DNA of 64,000 bases, from assembly GCA_011009095.1 (NCBI GenBank), contig VTPC01007996.1, forward strand, positions 124,001-188,000. The letters run 5' to 3'. Below, piece by piece: positions 1 through 13,369 of the stretch (its first letter is position 1; the number at the start of each line of letters is the position of its first letter). Under the pieces are notes generated by a model. That model was not told the origin of the DNA and did no database searches. It saw only the letters and a list, made by a program, of their open reading frames with translations. The stretch comes from Ignelater luminosus. Lineage: Eukaryota; Arthropoda; Insecta; Coleoptera; Elateridae. The translations under genes were made by a program, and so were the position numbers.

Positions 1-839
1 CATTTACACTTGAAGGAAAAAAATATCACGAGAAATTTCGGAAAGATGGATGCCAGAAATATTCAAATTGTTTGTTTCAATTTATCTGTTTTCCTGATTG
101 ACCAACAAAAAGGAAATAAAACTTGAAAATGAAATAAAAATAAGACAGAAGTTGTTTTTGGTAAAAATCACTTTTATTTGCTTTAAGTTCTATCTATCAA
201 ATGTATTTTACCTCATTAGATAATTTTTATCCTCTCTTCTCTCAGAAGAAAAATACTTTTATAGTATATGTGGTAATAAAAATAATCTTCGGTATCTTGT
301 ATACAAACATTATTTTTGTGACATTTTAATTAAAAAAGAATCAAAACTAATATTAAACAAAATTATGCTTACAGAAACAACATTCCTTCTCCTCTTGAAA
401 GTCTTTATATTGATTCTAATTAAGATTGATATAATGGAAATTCAATTTTTTGTAGGTTTTCAAAGAATAACGGTCATTATCTTGTTTGTTTTTAAAAACC
501 TACCGGTTCTTGTTCATCAGGTTTACCTATAATGTTAATTAATTTTTATATGATATTATTTTTATACCATACAAGGCCTCCTACGATTTATTTTATTAAC
601 AAATGCCATCCATATTCTTTGGACCGATTGTATCCTTAAGTTCAATTAATTGAAAAACTTAAATGTAATGTTTTGTTTATAATAAAAATTCTCATATGCA
701 CTAACCTTTCGATTGCAATTACCGACGTGTTTATGTTATCTCGATACAAGAAATTGGCCTTAACCAAAATAGTATTTGACAAATTATATTATTGGTGCTA
801 AAACTGTGTAAACAATTATGGTGTTTGTTGATGTGACCC

Positions 840-1020
840 CTGGTTTGCTCGGTGCACGCCAGTGAATAGGACCTTGAATCGGGCGGTCACCCCAGTGCCC
901 AGCCGCAACCCCCGCCCGTCTTCGTCAGCAGACAGCCGCTCGATGCACTTGCGTTTTAGTGATATAATTATAGCAACTGCACATGCGCTCGTGGCCTTCA
1001 CCGCAACTTGCACTTGTTAC
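840..1020. other. GC-rich island in E74 upstream/intron DNA
   Basis: About 180 bp of clearly higher GC content in AT-rich surroundings. Short open frames exist on both strands but show no recognisable domain. It could be a promoter, 5' UTR exon or conserved enhancer; nothing in the sequence decides which. Confidence 0.3.
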
Positions 1021-4000
1021 GTGCACACCATTCTTTTTTTATGTTTTGATAATACCACCGGAAATCATTGATTGCATATGAATTGTTATTACTATACGTT
1101 CCTGTGCAAGTTTTGAACCACTTCTTCTTTAGACATTGATATACTAATATTTTACAATATCGCTTTATTTTCTCTTTTTTAAGTGCTTTGAAAATTATGT
1201 AAATGAAAACTTATAATCATAGAATGTAAAGTATGTAATAATAAGGCTTGCTTACAATTAGTAGGCGCACGCAGTGCTTCTGAATATAATCTTATCTAAG
1301 AAGAAACCTTCACTCTCGGTTTCTTAATTGATTCTTCTTTTAATTGTTATTGTTAGCTTTGCTTTTTGATCCAGACAAAAAATTCTACTAAAGACAATGT
1401 AATCCTTGATTTTGCCCTGCCGGCCTAATGCACAGCAACTGCATGTATTTTCCTAGTTCAATTCTAAGCAAATAATACCACTCCTACAGTTTGTCATTGT
1501 AACAAATAGGCGTTTAATAGACAGTTAAGAATTCGATAGCAAATTATTCGGTATAAGCGATAAAAAACCTAGAAGGTTTTATCAAGCTTCACAAACCTCA
1601 ACCTACTATTCTTAAACTTTTCTTATTTTTAAGATAAACATTTACGATTGACTAAACAATTTCAACTTTGTTATGTATAAACAGCTTCATTCGACACTCA
1701 CTGGAGATGATTGAATCTGATGAATTTACTCAATTAATTCAACTTGTTTGGGCGGATCTTGTTCACGGTTTTTGCTCACAACACAAACTAAATGGTTATT
1801 CAGTTCCTTATAAATTTGGTAAAATTCGTTTCTCTTCAAAGCTGAAATAAATTGAAAAGAAACTATTTGAAAAATCGGATTAGGTCAAATGATACATTTT
1901 TACAAAAAGAAGACGTCTTGACTAACTATGGATTTTTGCTTGTACCTACTGTTGAAAATTACTAGTGGTATCTGTTTGATAGTCTCTTTGTACATATGCA
2001 AATCTGATTTTCTTTTGATTTTGATTCTGAAAATAGAAATAATCAGAGAGTCTCTCCTGATAGCCAAATTAAATTGTTTGATAGGAGGTTTTATTTTTGT
2101 GCTCCAGAATGTGTACATATGTTTTGATGACGTTTTTTATTTAAGTGCTTTAGAAACCATTATACTATAATGTAGGCAGAAAATAACCTCATTGTTTCTG
2201 AAGATGAGATTGTCAATGTAGCAGAAGAAATTTATAATGAACCTGTGGTTACAGACAGACTACACCATAACTATACTGAAAATGATGATGACGTATGACT
2301 TTCAAAGAATCACTGAACTTGTATATGACATTCTGATTCTGAGATAACAGTAATATCAACAACTTTTTTAACTAGCTATATTTGGACAAACTTCACAACT
2401 TGTGTGTATATGTATGGTAAAATATTTCCAGCCTAATTATCAGAGAATATGAGTGCAAAATACCATCTTTCTCACTTAAGTATCAAAATTCTAAAATAGT
2501 CTCTTTAAGAGCATGGGATATGATAAAAATATGTACATGATGGTTTTCTCGAGCTATTAACCCCTTCTACATCTACCACTTTTTCAAGAATGTATACTAT
2601 ACAAAAGTTTTGTGTTCCGATTTTCCAGATTTCCCAATTGTCATAAGACCTTTACACTAAATCTTAAAAGTAGATAATTGTGTTTCCATCCCCTACTCTG
2701 AGCAAGAGCTGCTATAAGAATGCGACAGTTTCTGAATCCAGTATAGAGAGAGAGAAAAAATTTAATAAATGAGAATCGAGTCTATGCATTAATTATTATC
2801 ATTAATTCTAAAACAAGCTCTTTCTTGTATTGATGAAAGCATAGATTCTCTTTTTATTGGCGTATAAGTACAAATAATTTACTGTTTGATTTTGTTCTTG
2901 AATTAATATTAATAAAAAACAGATATTTTGAACAACAGATCTAGAAAAATATACAAATTTGATAAAATTTGTGGTTTGAAATTAAACTGTAACTGACGCT
3001 TAAGTAAATTCTCTCATATTGGATACGTACTCCGGAAATTAAATTTGCTACTTTAAAAAGTATAAGCGGATGGTGTAAAGGAGAAAATTTGTTTTTTGAT
3101 GTATAATCTTAATTAACCTTTAAAATCATTTCCTGTAATCAGAATTGGGAATTCATTTTCTCTAACCGAGAATTTTAATAACGGTTTCGATTTTAAAAAG
3201 ACCTCGTGTATGGAAAAATTCGAGAGGATGACTAATTTTAGAAGTAGGCTTTTGATGTGTATTTAAATGACCAATATTATCATCCGGTGTTGGAAACGAA
3301 CAGCAAATTAAGAAATCGTTTCAGATAGAGGTAGTAGAGTTAGTTAACTGGAATTGCTTTTTACTAATCAAGTTTTAAACATTCCCCTTCCTAATAGATA
3401 GAAACGTTAATGTTTCCTTAATAGCGTCTAACCGGAAAGTCCGAAGATATAGAAGTCGTTAGTTTAAATATGTAGATTGTGCGATGGCTTTAAAATCATT
3501 TACAAATTATGTCAGTTTCGCTAACCCATAAACACCATTACGCCGCGTTGTTAAACACGAATATCTCAGATTCATTTCGCTTATTATGTGCAGACATAAT
3601 GGCGCTACCGTGTTACTCTCTCTAATGAAAGTTACAGAGATGCAGTGAAAACAAGGTCTTCGTTAGAAACCGCAGAAAAACATTAGAAAACTTATCATTT
3701 CGTGCAAATCTGTTCAAAAGTGCGTGTGCAATAATAAACGCTCATTAAAATTCTAAGAACTCTTATACAGATTCCCCTTATTTATTGCTTATTTCCTTTG
3801 CTATATATAAGTTTTATAGGTTTTTTGTTAGTTTACGAGTCATTTTATCCCGTCAATAAAACAAGAACACGACAGACGGTCATAACGGAGGTTTTTTGCC
3901 CTGCATAAAGTCCATAGTTTTGCTATGTTTGTTTTGTTAGCCATCCTTCTTAGGTAGGTGCGGTTAAGTCAAAACAAGGGGGCGATGCACCCGTGACATT

Positions 4001-4679
4001 GTCGCGGTGTTGATTCAGGTATAATTTACCTCCTCCCCTAACTTCGTTATGCAGTTCTATTATTTAGCATTTGTTTTTTTTTTTTTTTTTAGTATTTAGA
4101 TATCAAATAAAACTGTTTGCTTCGACCTACTTTTTGAAGATCCGCCAACGTTCCCTCGATTTAAAATGAATATTCAACTTCATTAAAGCATTTCATGCGA
4201 GAAATTTTAAATAATTAAAAAGTGATGATGCTACCAGAAATACCATATATATAGTTCTAGCGAGTCTTCGACCATTTAATAATTTTAGACTTGAATGACC
4301 ATTAGAAAGCATAAAATTTGAAAATTTAGTACATCACTCTTCAAAAATAAGATTGCAAACTCAAGCCTGCAAATGTAACTTATCCAGTCTTGCTTTATCG
4401 CACTACATGAATGTACAAAGGGTTTTATTAACAATGGCCTTGCATGAATAGATTTCGAACTTCTTAAGTTAATCCCTGCTCAAATGCAAATACAACCTTT
4501 ATTCGCTTGATATATCTGATCATCAGATCCCTTCGATAATAATTATTAAGACCATTATTATGATCTTGAATGAAAAATAATAAAGAGGAATTATCAATAC
4601 ATTAAAGGATTCGTCGTTAGTTGCACTTTGCAAACTTGATCCAAATAAGAGACGGTTGATAAAGTGAGCCACCATTACA

Positions 4680-5030
4680 ATATAAATTCTTCGAAGTCTT
4701 GAGAACTTGAGCGATCATTTTCGTTGCGTGCCTCGAGCGTCAAATATGCGATTATATCGCGCGAAAGTGAAATTACCATCATGAAAAGTTTGAACACCTC
4801 GCAGGTCGCAGCAGTATACGGACGAGCAGTAGAATGCAGTACGATGCATCTATTTTCGCGATGCAAGGACAGTGTCGGTTGAAGGTTAGCACGTCATTTC
4901 CTGGTCAATGTTCTCTGCAGGGCCGATCCGCCCGCGCCCTCCGCAGCCAGACAGAACAACACCGCTAAGCTTGCGTTAGACCAATACACTTATTTATGAT
5001 ATTTGTGGTCGGTCTTCGTTCTCGCGGGTA
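4680..5030. promoter_or_regulatory. Candidate promoter/5' UTR exon of an E74 isoform
   Basis: A GC- and CpG-richer block that ends in a plausible + strand donor (CGCGG then GTAAAT, about 5027). If spliced to the ETS exon at 6465 the visible ATG near 4996 would be out of frame, so it would have to be untranslated or spliced to another exon. The assignment rests only on base composition and the donor-like site. Confidence 0.25.
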
Positions 5031-6464
5031 AATTTTATGCATTATTACGATCTTCTCCTGCATTAAAATTGATTGCGAAAAAAAGACTAGGAGTTACTGT
5101 CTGTTGAATAACGTGCAAATGTTGACCTTTTAGAATTTAGATGATACTTTCGGCATACGTACTCACTCTCTTGATGTGGGTATTGCTATAGATAGTTAAA
5201 TAAGCATATAACTAATTATTTATAATTATAGTTAGGAAAGATTTCAAAATATAATCAGTAGTGTTAAACGCGTCAAATATTCTTTAAAAATTAAATACCA
5301 TAAGATATTACCGTATTACAATATTATATATGTACATATGTATACTTAGATCAGCGTACATTATATAACATTAAAGTCAATCAAATTTTAATTTCATTTT
5401 ATCAATCACCAAAGAATTTATTTTAATTATCATAGAATGTTTTGGTTATTTTATTAATAGAAATCTAAAAATGAAGCAAATTACCTATATAATGTGAATG
5501 TATATTTCTAGAATGGTTGCGGTTGGGATGATCTCAACTTTGTGATACAGAGGAAACCTATTATCATTCTAACAGCTGTTTCACGGAACGGTAAATTTCT
5601 TTATTATTTAGTTGCTGCCCATTTGAAACCCTATAGAGTCATTTTCAGCGGTCGTGTTACGCTTACTCCAAAGTACATACCTACAAAATAAGAAATTAAA
5701 AAATTTTTATTTATTTAATAAATAACTTATGGCCTCTGGTTGAGGTTTTATTTAATTTTTCTTATAGCGTATTTATTTCAGTTGATTTGATTTGAACGAG
5801 AATTAAGTCTGTAATTTATGTGGATATGAACTGACTGGATTTTAAGGACAATATTTTTTTATTTTTTGGTATTATAAATAAAACTTCACATGAGAACCGA
5901 TTCTGTACCTGTCCTACTTCCCTATTGTTGAAATGTAGGTCAGATCGAGGGCGGATCTTATAGTTAAAACCCCCGAGGCTTTAAACAGGGTGCAGGTAAG
6001 GAAAGGGCTCACCTTACCGGAAGCCAATTATGTTAAAAAGGGGATTAACTGCAGTGGTACCAGGTAGTTACCACAAAAATTTTAATTCTGATGAGTTATT
6101 GTTTTTGTGTAAATAAGGGCTTTATATTTGGACTTTCCACATTTTTTATTAAAGCTAGCTATAAGCTATAATAGCTGATAGAAATTAAAATGTTAAAGCA
6201 ATAAACATCGAATATCACAATTCAGTGGCAGGAAGAAATTCATTTAGTTCAAAATGTAAAACCAAGAGAACAAAGAAAACAATGAAATAAAACTTCAGTT
6301 TCTACTGAATTCTATTTTTGTGATAAAAGTAATTCTATGTTAAAGTTGAAACTATAAACTAAATCAAGATATGTAATTCGTGCAATTTAGAATGTTCTAA
6401 AAGTATTATACACTTTTTAAAGTTTTAAAAGTTTTGATGCTAAAATATTTTCTGTTTGTTACAG

Positions 6465-7063
6465 TACCCGACAGCTATAGCAGCTACATATCATCTCTGC
6501 AGCAACAACATCAAGCTCAACAAAATCCTCATTTACAAGGTTATCATCCCAACAGCATCCATTCTCCCTTCACAGCACCTTCTGCCCCTTCACCACCAAG
6601 AGGACATGCCATTCCCACCTCAGTAATACAGGCAGCTACCTCTAGTGTCAACGATGAGCTCTCTTATATGTTAGATCTCGGCTTTCCACCAAGAAAGCTC
6701 AAAAAAGTGAAGAAACCCAAGCCAGGAGAGCCTGGTTCAGTGAAGCGGAAGAGCCGGGAAGGTTCTACTACATACTTATGGGAATTTTTGCTCAAATTAT
6801 TACAAGACCGAGAATATTGTCCACGGTATATTAAATGGACGAATAGAGAAAAAGGTGTCTTTAAACTTGTTGATTCTAAAGCAGTATCTCGTTTGTGGGG
6901 ATTACATAAAAATAAACCTGATATGAATTATGAAACTATGGGTCGTGCTTTAAGGTACTATTATCAAAGGGGTATTCTTGCCAAGGTTGATGGACAGAGG
7001 TTGGTATACCAGTTCGTCGATGTCCCAAAAGATATTGTTGAAATTGATTGTACGGGTGCGTGA
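6465..7063 (+). CDS. Eip74EF: E74-like ETS transcription factor, last coding exon with ETS domain
   Basis: Terminal exon of an ETS-family DNA-binding transcription factor. The acceptor (polypyrimidine tract then ACAG) ends at 6464 and the first two bases complete a codon begun in an upstream exon outside the window or not found. It encodes about 199 residues: a Q/S/P-rich stretch, a lysine-rich segment ([17 protein letters not shown]), then the complete ETS domain (6764-7015) beginning [13 protein letters not shown] and containing recognition helix 3 ([11 protein letters not shown]). The protein ends EIDCTGA at the TGA 7061-7063. The ETS sequence best fits the E74/ELF subgroup, and VDVPKD after the domain is E74-like. 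In Drosophila E74 is an early ecdysone-response gene; nuclear function is inferred from the family. The in-frame codons before 6465 are intron read-through, not a start. Confidence 0.93.
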
Positions 7064-9058
7064 CCTCCTGTTATTACTATAAACTTGGCATAATAAGCCT
7101 TGTTCAGTGGAATTTACACTGTTTTGATAGTACAACAAAATTAAAATTTTTTTATTTGAAAATATTTACAAGTAGAGTTTTAAGGAGCAACAGTGTTTGT
7201 ATGATATCGAACTTGTTTTATTTATTAGATACACATGACAAATTTTTGTACTAATAATATGTTAAAAAAATTATTGAAAATATGCTCGAAACCATCAGGG
7301 ACCTATATTTAAGAAAGTAATAAAATTCCTCACTCATCGAGTTCACAATTATAAATTTTACATAAGATTTATTTCTTAAATAGATACCAGTCTCTTCCAA
7401 AAAATAAACCTAAAGACAATATTTGGTAGTTTTAATGCTATGAAGTTGAATAAAATGACAGTCATTTACTTTACCTGTTAAGTTTTTATATTTTCGAAGT
7501 AAATCCTCTATAAAAAAGAAGAGAGTACACAGAATACATAGCGTATGATTTATTATTGCAGAGCAATTTTATTACAAAATGCAAGATTTATAAAATTGTT
7601 GTTGAAGATGTATACACATTTTTTGTATAAAGTATATAAAAGTAAGTGCTGTCTGTGCTCATTCTTTTTGATATTTTGAAAACATAAAACAACATTGTAC
7701 AGTATATATGTGTGTATTGTTTATACTACATGAATTTTATGTTTTTGGAATAATTTAACAGATTACTGCTTTGTCACATGTTTAAATTTTGTTTTACAAC
7801 CACTTAACTACCGTATTGTAATAACAAATGTAAATTATAAGTAAATCAAGTGATGGTGCTTAAAAACGTTTGATGAACAATAAGATCGATATTTTAGGCC
7901 TTTGGTTGTTAATAATAAAAAGATGTTTTATTAAATTCAAATTTTATTAATAATATGTAAAGTTTTTATATGTATACAATGTAATTTCTGATAAAATGAA
8001 TGCTAAGAGAAAATGTAAAATTTTCCTGAGCTTAGGTTAATGTATGGTAAGTCAATAAAAAGATGTGACAGAATTGTGATAAGAGATGTGGTACTTTTAA
8101 GAAGTTTTGAATTGTTGTTACCTAGAGAATATAGAATAGGAATGGGTTAAGGTGCTGTAAATTGGAATTGTTGGAGACTGTGAGGTGCCTCGAAATTTTC
8201 ATGCGTCTCGTTGAAGACGTTAAAACGACAGGATACATTTGATAATGTCAATATATGTAAGCTCTCTTTGTATGGTTAATTTGGGATTGATTTACTGTTT
8301 TTGGCTCGATGTAGTTACGTAAAAGCTGCCTTTTGTGAAATGATCTCAGATGTACACACACAGACACATCCACACACACCCAAAACTTGAATAATAAACT
8401 GTATATAAATATGAATGTACTTAAGTACATGTTGGGTTATTTAAGAAATCATTTGCATAAATTGTGTTATAGGTGTACATTCTGTATAGTATTTATTTTC
8501 ATTCGAATTGTCCCTTCTAAATTGTTCTTGTAAATTTTTCCTCGTTCAACTGTTGTAACATTCTGTGATTGTATGTTTAGTTCCCTTTTGTAAAATTTCT
8601 AAATTCAGTGTTAGTTTTTAAATGTAGCTAGGTGTAATTAACATTGTACCTAACGTCAATTGTGTCTTGAAAGTTACATATTCAACTCAGTGCAAAACAA
8701 ATTCAGGATAAATTAATAATACTATAGGGAACCAATGCGTGTACTTCAACAAAACCCAGGTAACAAACTCAGTGACAGAATATACAAAACTGTAATCTTT
8801 ATATGTATGGTACGCACAACAAACAAAATAGTTATTTCAAAATTTTTACGTCCAATCACTTGTGATAATTGTCAGAAATGCATGAGGATGTAGTATGTAG
8901 GTAATCGTAAATAATATGATTGTTATACATGTTATGAATTTAAATTTTGTTTGTTGTTTTAACAGAGGTGTATATTCGCTATTTTTCTTCAGCTATTATT
9001 TAGTTGTCCCATTTTAATAAATATATATGAACTAATCAAACTCAGCTGGTAAATAAAC
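7064..9058 (+). other. Probable long 3' UTR of the E74-like gene
   Basis: AU-rich, gene-free DNA directly after the ETS stop codon. Several AATAAA hexamers occur, including 8054-8059, 9016-9021 and 9052-9057; the last is followed by a genomic A-run (9059-9070), so poly(A) mapping there could be confused by internal priming. Long AU-rich 3' UTRs are usual for E74 genes. A CA-rich microsatellite lies at about 8350-8382. The true end is inferred, not seen. Confidence 0.55.
9016..9057 (+). terminator. Clustered poly(A) signals for E74-like mRNA
   Basis: AATAAA at 9016-9021 and 9052-9057 are the last closely spaced hexamers on the + strand before clearly intergenic, transposon-bearing DNA. Use of either is an inference. 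Confidence 0.4.
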
Positions 9059-9071
9059 AAAAAAAAAAAAG

Positions 9072-9810
9072 AATCGCAGTAAATATATTTGCAGTTATAT
9101 TCTGATATATTTTAAATTTAGAAATTGTTGAATTAATTGGTGATATTCTCAAATAGCCTCATTGATTTGTAAATATAGAGTTACTATCTTTTACGATAGA
9201 GATTCACCTTAATATTAACAAATATGTTTTAATTAATTGATAGTTTGTAATTTGTATAGTTTTATTTAGCATAAGTCATGGTACTTTTATTATATAGTTT
9301 ATTGTAATATTTTGTCTTTATAAAAATATAAATAAATGATTATAAGTTTATTTGAATTATATTCTTCTCTTCTCTTCTTCAGGTACCTACTTAGTTCTAA
9401 AAGTAGGTATATCACTCCTTTTTTATGTTGCATATATGAACAACTTGAATTAAGTGAAATAAGAAAAGTACAAGGTTTCATAACTAGCCAGCTATGATGT
9501 GTGTTGCTTGGAATGGAACACTAAAAATCTGCTTCTGGAACACTAGTGCCCTTTTTTGGGAATTAAACATGTAACAATACATACGTGTTAATTCACATGA
9601 AAACAATACATATAACTATGTATCGCTGAGTTGCAATTGGGAAGAATAGTTAAAAAGAAATATTGTCCATAAAAACAATTTAAGAATTAATTTTGGAGAA
9701 ATTAGAAAACAGAAAACTATTTTGAAATTTCTGTTATAAGTAACTCAGTGCAACTGGATGTGCATGCTTCTGATTCTTTTTATTGTCCATATTGCTATGT
9801 AAAAAATATA
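9072..9810. other. Intergenic, AT-rich, nothing recognised
   Basis: Short open frames only, none with a recognisable domain or codon bias. Ends at a MITE. Confidence 0.6.
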
Positions 9811-10156
9811 CAGAGTGATTGCAATTGATTGAGGATGATTCAGATTTGGTGCCAAAGTTTTTCAAGTGGTGGGTTGGCTACGGTGAGTAAGCGTTCAGGA
9901 TCATCCGGAGGTAAATTGTTAAATTACATATTTTGTTGTTATTTGTTGTCATTCGGATCAAAATATAACTTTTTACTCCTAATATAAGAATAACATAATC
10001 TATCTTTTATGAGATTATATAGTACTGTTTGTTATTATACCTTGTAAACAACACAGATTGACAGATTGCAAAAAGTAAACAAGTAGTTCTAACATGAAAA
10101 TAATTTAAACACGGCGCCAAGTTCAAACCATCCTCAATCAATTGCAGTCACTTATG
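9811..10156. mobile_element. MITE with TA duplication, Tc1/mariner-type
   Basis: 346 bp with imperfect terminal inverted repeats of about 45 bp. The left end begins CAGAGTGATTGCAATTGATT and the right end (10108-10156) is its reverse complement with few mismatches. TA dinucleotides flank both ends (9809-9810 and 10157-10158). There is no coding capacity. TA duplication plus a CAGAGTG terminus fits a Tc1/mariner-derived MITE. Confidence 0.8.
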
Positions 10157-11034
10157 TACATTTACATCTTTTATTAATAAAATAAAACACATAAGGTAAC
10201 AGTTTAGACCTCCATCATTTGCTTTTCTTTACCCTATATTAAATTCTAAATTCCCACTTATTTATAATTTTTATATTTTTAAATATCTAGAATATCAATA
10301 GCAAGCTGCCGAAAAATTTGTAAACTACCAAAACACTCAAAATAAATCTTCAGGTACGCAAATCAGTCATCTAAGATATTTAAGAATTGACTAGATGTTC
10401 ATGTTTGAAAATTGCTTACCCTATTTTTTGCAAACAAAAACAACCACTAGATTAAAATAGTAGAAAGTTCTAGATTGTTTGGTTACATGATTACACTGTT
10501 TTGCCAAGATGATAAACAACAAAGCAATACATAGTTGGTATACATTGCTTTTAAAGTATATAAAACACACCACAACCTATTACAGTCATTTTTGTAAGCT
10601 CATAGCTCCCACAGTCCAAAAAGTATGAAATTGTAATTAAGTAGTTTTGAAATAATTTACTTACTAAAGCTTGCAATGTGAAAATTCCAGCTACCATATT
10701 GTTATCAAGACAGAGAGCTTCCCAGTTCTATGCTCTGAAAACCACTAAAACTGAATACCATCTAACTCATAGGTGCACAACTAGACCCTTGGGGGTCTAA
10801 AGTGCTGCATAACCATTCAACCAGAGCTATACACTGTGTGCCCAGACCTTAAAAATGATGAAATACAGCAGTCAACCTTAGATCCCACCTCTATACGTGA
10901 TGTTAATGCAATTACTCTTATTGCAATAATGAGTGTAATTAAATGAAAGCTAATACATCATGTTGACAATTTAATGCTGCATAAAAGCGAAGATTGAATC
11001 AATTCTTAAAAAAAGAATTTTAAAACAAGGCATT
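10157..11034. other. Intergenic, no gene seen
   Basis: No supported gene. The part from about 10730 to 10870 is less AT-rich and may be the decayed 5' part of the hAT element that follows, but I cannot align it to anything. Confidence 0.5.
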
Positions 11035-11232
11035 GACAGAGCTGCTCATTTAGATAAAAGACATCTTCATGAATTATGCAATTATGCTCAGAGATCTCTA
11101 ATTATTTTTGGTTCAACATACATATGTGAAAAACGGTTTTCTTTAGTGAAGTTCATCAAATCAAATACGCATCGAATATAACTGATGAACATCTGCAATC
11201 CGTCCTTCGCATTGCTAGTAGCAGGCATTGAG
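11035..11232 (+). pseudogene. hAT transposase C-terminal relic
   Basis: Conceptual translation on the + strand gives LHELCNYAQRSLIIFGSTY, then ICEKRFSLVKFIKSN, and after a one-base shift TDEHLQSVLRIASSR. This is the hAT-family C-terminal dimerisation region of the ZBED5/GTF2IRD2-like branch (FGSTY.CE..FS..K, LTDEHL...LRI). A stop codon and a frameshift separate the two halves, so it is dead. No BED finger or other hAT blocks are visible nearby. Confidence 0.75.
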
Positions 11233-12930
11233 AAATAATAAGAAAAAGTGTTTTTCTCAATTAAATTCAAATGATTTTTTTACAAGCAGTGGTGATATGA
11301 TGAGGATCAAATTTCACAAGTGGCAATAATACACCAATCATTAAAAAACGCAAACTGCAAACATACACAATTGATGTTTTAATTTATTTACTGCTAGATT
11401 GCAACTTGTTATAGTCTATGTATACAGTTATAATACTGTGATATATTAGTTTGGTTGTGGAGCTTGTCAAATTCTAAAAGCTTTCAAGATTTGAGTTTTG
11501 GTTGCCCATACCTGATCCATCTCTTTCTGTACTTTCATAGTATGTCATTCTTACCAAAGTATTATTAAGCTAAACTTTGAAATTATACAGTTGTAAAATA
11601 ACTAAACAGGCATCAAGTGAAAACCAAAGAGTTATTTTCACAGAATTTAAATTTTTCAAATGTTATTAACTTTTGTGCCGTTTAGATTCCAAAAGCTCTA
11701 TATCAGCCATCGTATCATAATACTGTTAGGATTTGTGAACCCTAGTAACAAGCAATCATTAAAATCTCAGTTCAAAATTATCTATCAAATTGACAGTTTG
11801 CATTAGAACAATTAAAAATCATCAGTTTATAGGTTATGAGTTGGCATGCGTTGTGTCTAAGCTACGCCCTACAGAAAATTTCACAGCCTTACTGGAAACT
11901 GAAATTTTAATGATCACTTGGTATAGGCCTTAGCATCCCTAGTAAATGTACCCCAGTCTGCCCCTTGCTAGTACCGTAATAATTTCTTATCTAAGATAAT
12001 TTTTTGGTTAAGTGACAACAAAAAGAAAATAATCATAATCTATGGTAAAAGTTATAATTTGGGATTTTGATTTATAATCCTGGGATCCTGTACAGCTAAA
12101 TCTGTGCTAAGATTCAGAACTGACGTTTTTGCAGGATTTTGGGATTGAAGAAAAAATGCAACTCTAATTTTGTGGATATAGCTACTTATATTTAGAACTG
12201 TTTAATATTTTCAACTTGTCAAAATTTATAACTGTAAAGAAAATCCTGGGATACATAAAATAGAAGGTAGATGTTACACATAAGGATGCAAAAGTGCTCA
12301 TCAATAAGACAGGGTTTGTCTTAAAATAACTCTCTTAAGAGTTGTCAATACCTACCTATACAAAACTTTTCCAAAATTCACCACTACCAAGTAGGACAAA
12401 ATTCTCAGAAGTCAATGAAGAAAATGGGAGAGTTGAACATCACTGACTTGCTTTTGTAAATTGATTTATGATATAGGGCTTAGAGCTTCCAAGCTTAATG
12501 CCCCAACTGAGACACAGATTTCTTTGAGTACCACCCTTTACAGGAGGTTGGCAACTTCCTTTCTATAAATATTTGTGTTGTATGGGTTATAATAATAATA
12601 AACGTAGGGGTATTTTACAGCTTAAAGCGTTCTCTGAACCATTCAGGAGAATCTCCTCAGTCGAGTACAACCATGTGGTTTAATGTTGCCTCAAATTGTA
12701 AAAATACAGCTCCAGAATACAGTTGTAAAACATCAATAATAATTGTTTCATGAGACTTTCGACCAAATTCTTGAAAGTGAGCATGCAATCATCTATGCAG
12801 CAAAGTGGTACAGTTTGTGCTGCTTTACTCTAAAATATTTACCACTGACAATACCGGGACATCGAAAATAATTTCAAACCACGTGATCACTGATTAAAGT
12901 GGCGCAAAATTCTATTTTTCTGACGTTGGC
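11233..12930. other. Intergenic, no gene seen
   Basis: AT-rich; only short open frames without recognisable similarity. Confidence 0.55.
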
Positions 12931-12933
12931 CAT

Positions 12934-13214
12934 ACCACAGATTAAATAAAAGTCAGATATTTCACTCCCTATTCCACCAATGTTCCCATTTTTTTGTCTC
13001 TGCACATTTACATTTGCAGATTTAGGAGTTTACCACGCCTACTCTTTTACGCGCGTTCTATGAAAAGTGCATACCACGCTGTGCTGCTTGCGCAGTACAT
13101 GTCAAAATAGCAAGCTCTGGGAGTTGCTTTGAGAGAGAGAGAGAGAGAGAGAGGGAGCAATAGAATCCGCAAATTTGTCAAAGTGAAATATCTGACCTTT
13201 ATTTAATCTGTGGT
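12934..13214. mobile_element. MITE with 33 bp inverted termini
   Basis: 281 bp. The termini ACCACAGATTAAATAAA... at the left and the matching complement at the right agree over 33 bp with one mismatch. The flanks carry CAT on both sides (12931-12933 and 13215-13217), consistent with a 3 bp target duplication. A GA microsatellite (about 13133-13153) lies inside. No coding capacity; the 3 bp duplication hints at PIF/Harbinger but is not decisive. Confidence 0.8.
13132..13154. repeat. (GA)n microsatellite
   Basis: Uninterrupted GA run of about 11 units inside the MITE at 12934-13214. Confidence 0.9.
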
Positions 13215-13369
13215 CATACTACGGACTTCAGATTCAGAGTAGAATATGAAAACCTTTTGAGCACTTAGGCTGACAAGCGATGAATAAGCTAGCTGAAAAG
13301 AATCATGGTACTTAAAACAAGCATTTAGCAAAATTACAGAATCAGGAATGAGGAGAAAAGCTGTAATTT

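Larger units (their letters stand above)
1..6464 (+). other. Intron or 5' flank of the E74-like gene
   Basis: No supported coding exon lies in this stretch; the ETS exon begins at 6465 behind a clear acceptor. It is strongly AT-rich with a few GC-richer islands (about 840-1020, 3480-4030, 4680-5030, 5930-6070). Short open frames exist but none has a recognisable domain or compatible splice phase. In other insects E74 has several promoters feeding shared 3' exons, so isoform promoters or enhancers here are plausible but not shown. Confidence 0.6.

Noticed and set aside
1928-2170. 80-codon + strand frame, hydrophobic
   Set aside because: Composition is what AT-rich DNA gives by chance (F, L, I rich); no similarity and no exon signals.
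4996-5027. Possible coding first exon of E74 beginning ATG ATA TTT before a donor-like GTAAAT
   Set aside because: Joined to the ETS exon at 6465 the frame is wrong and hits a stop at once; kept only as a possible untranslated exon.
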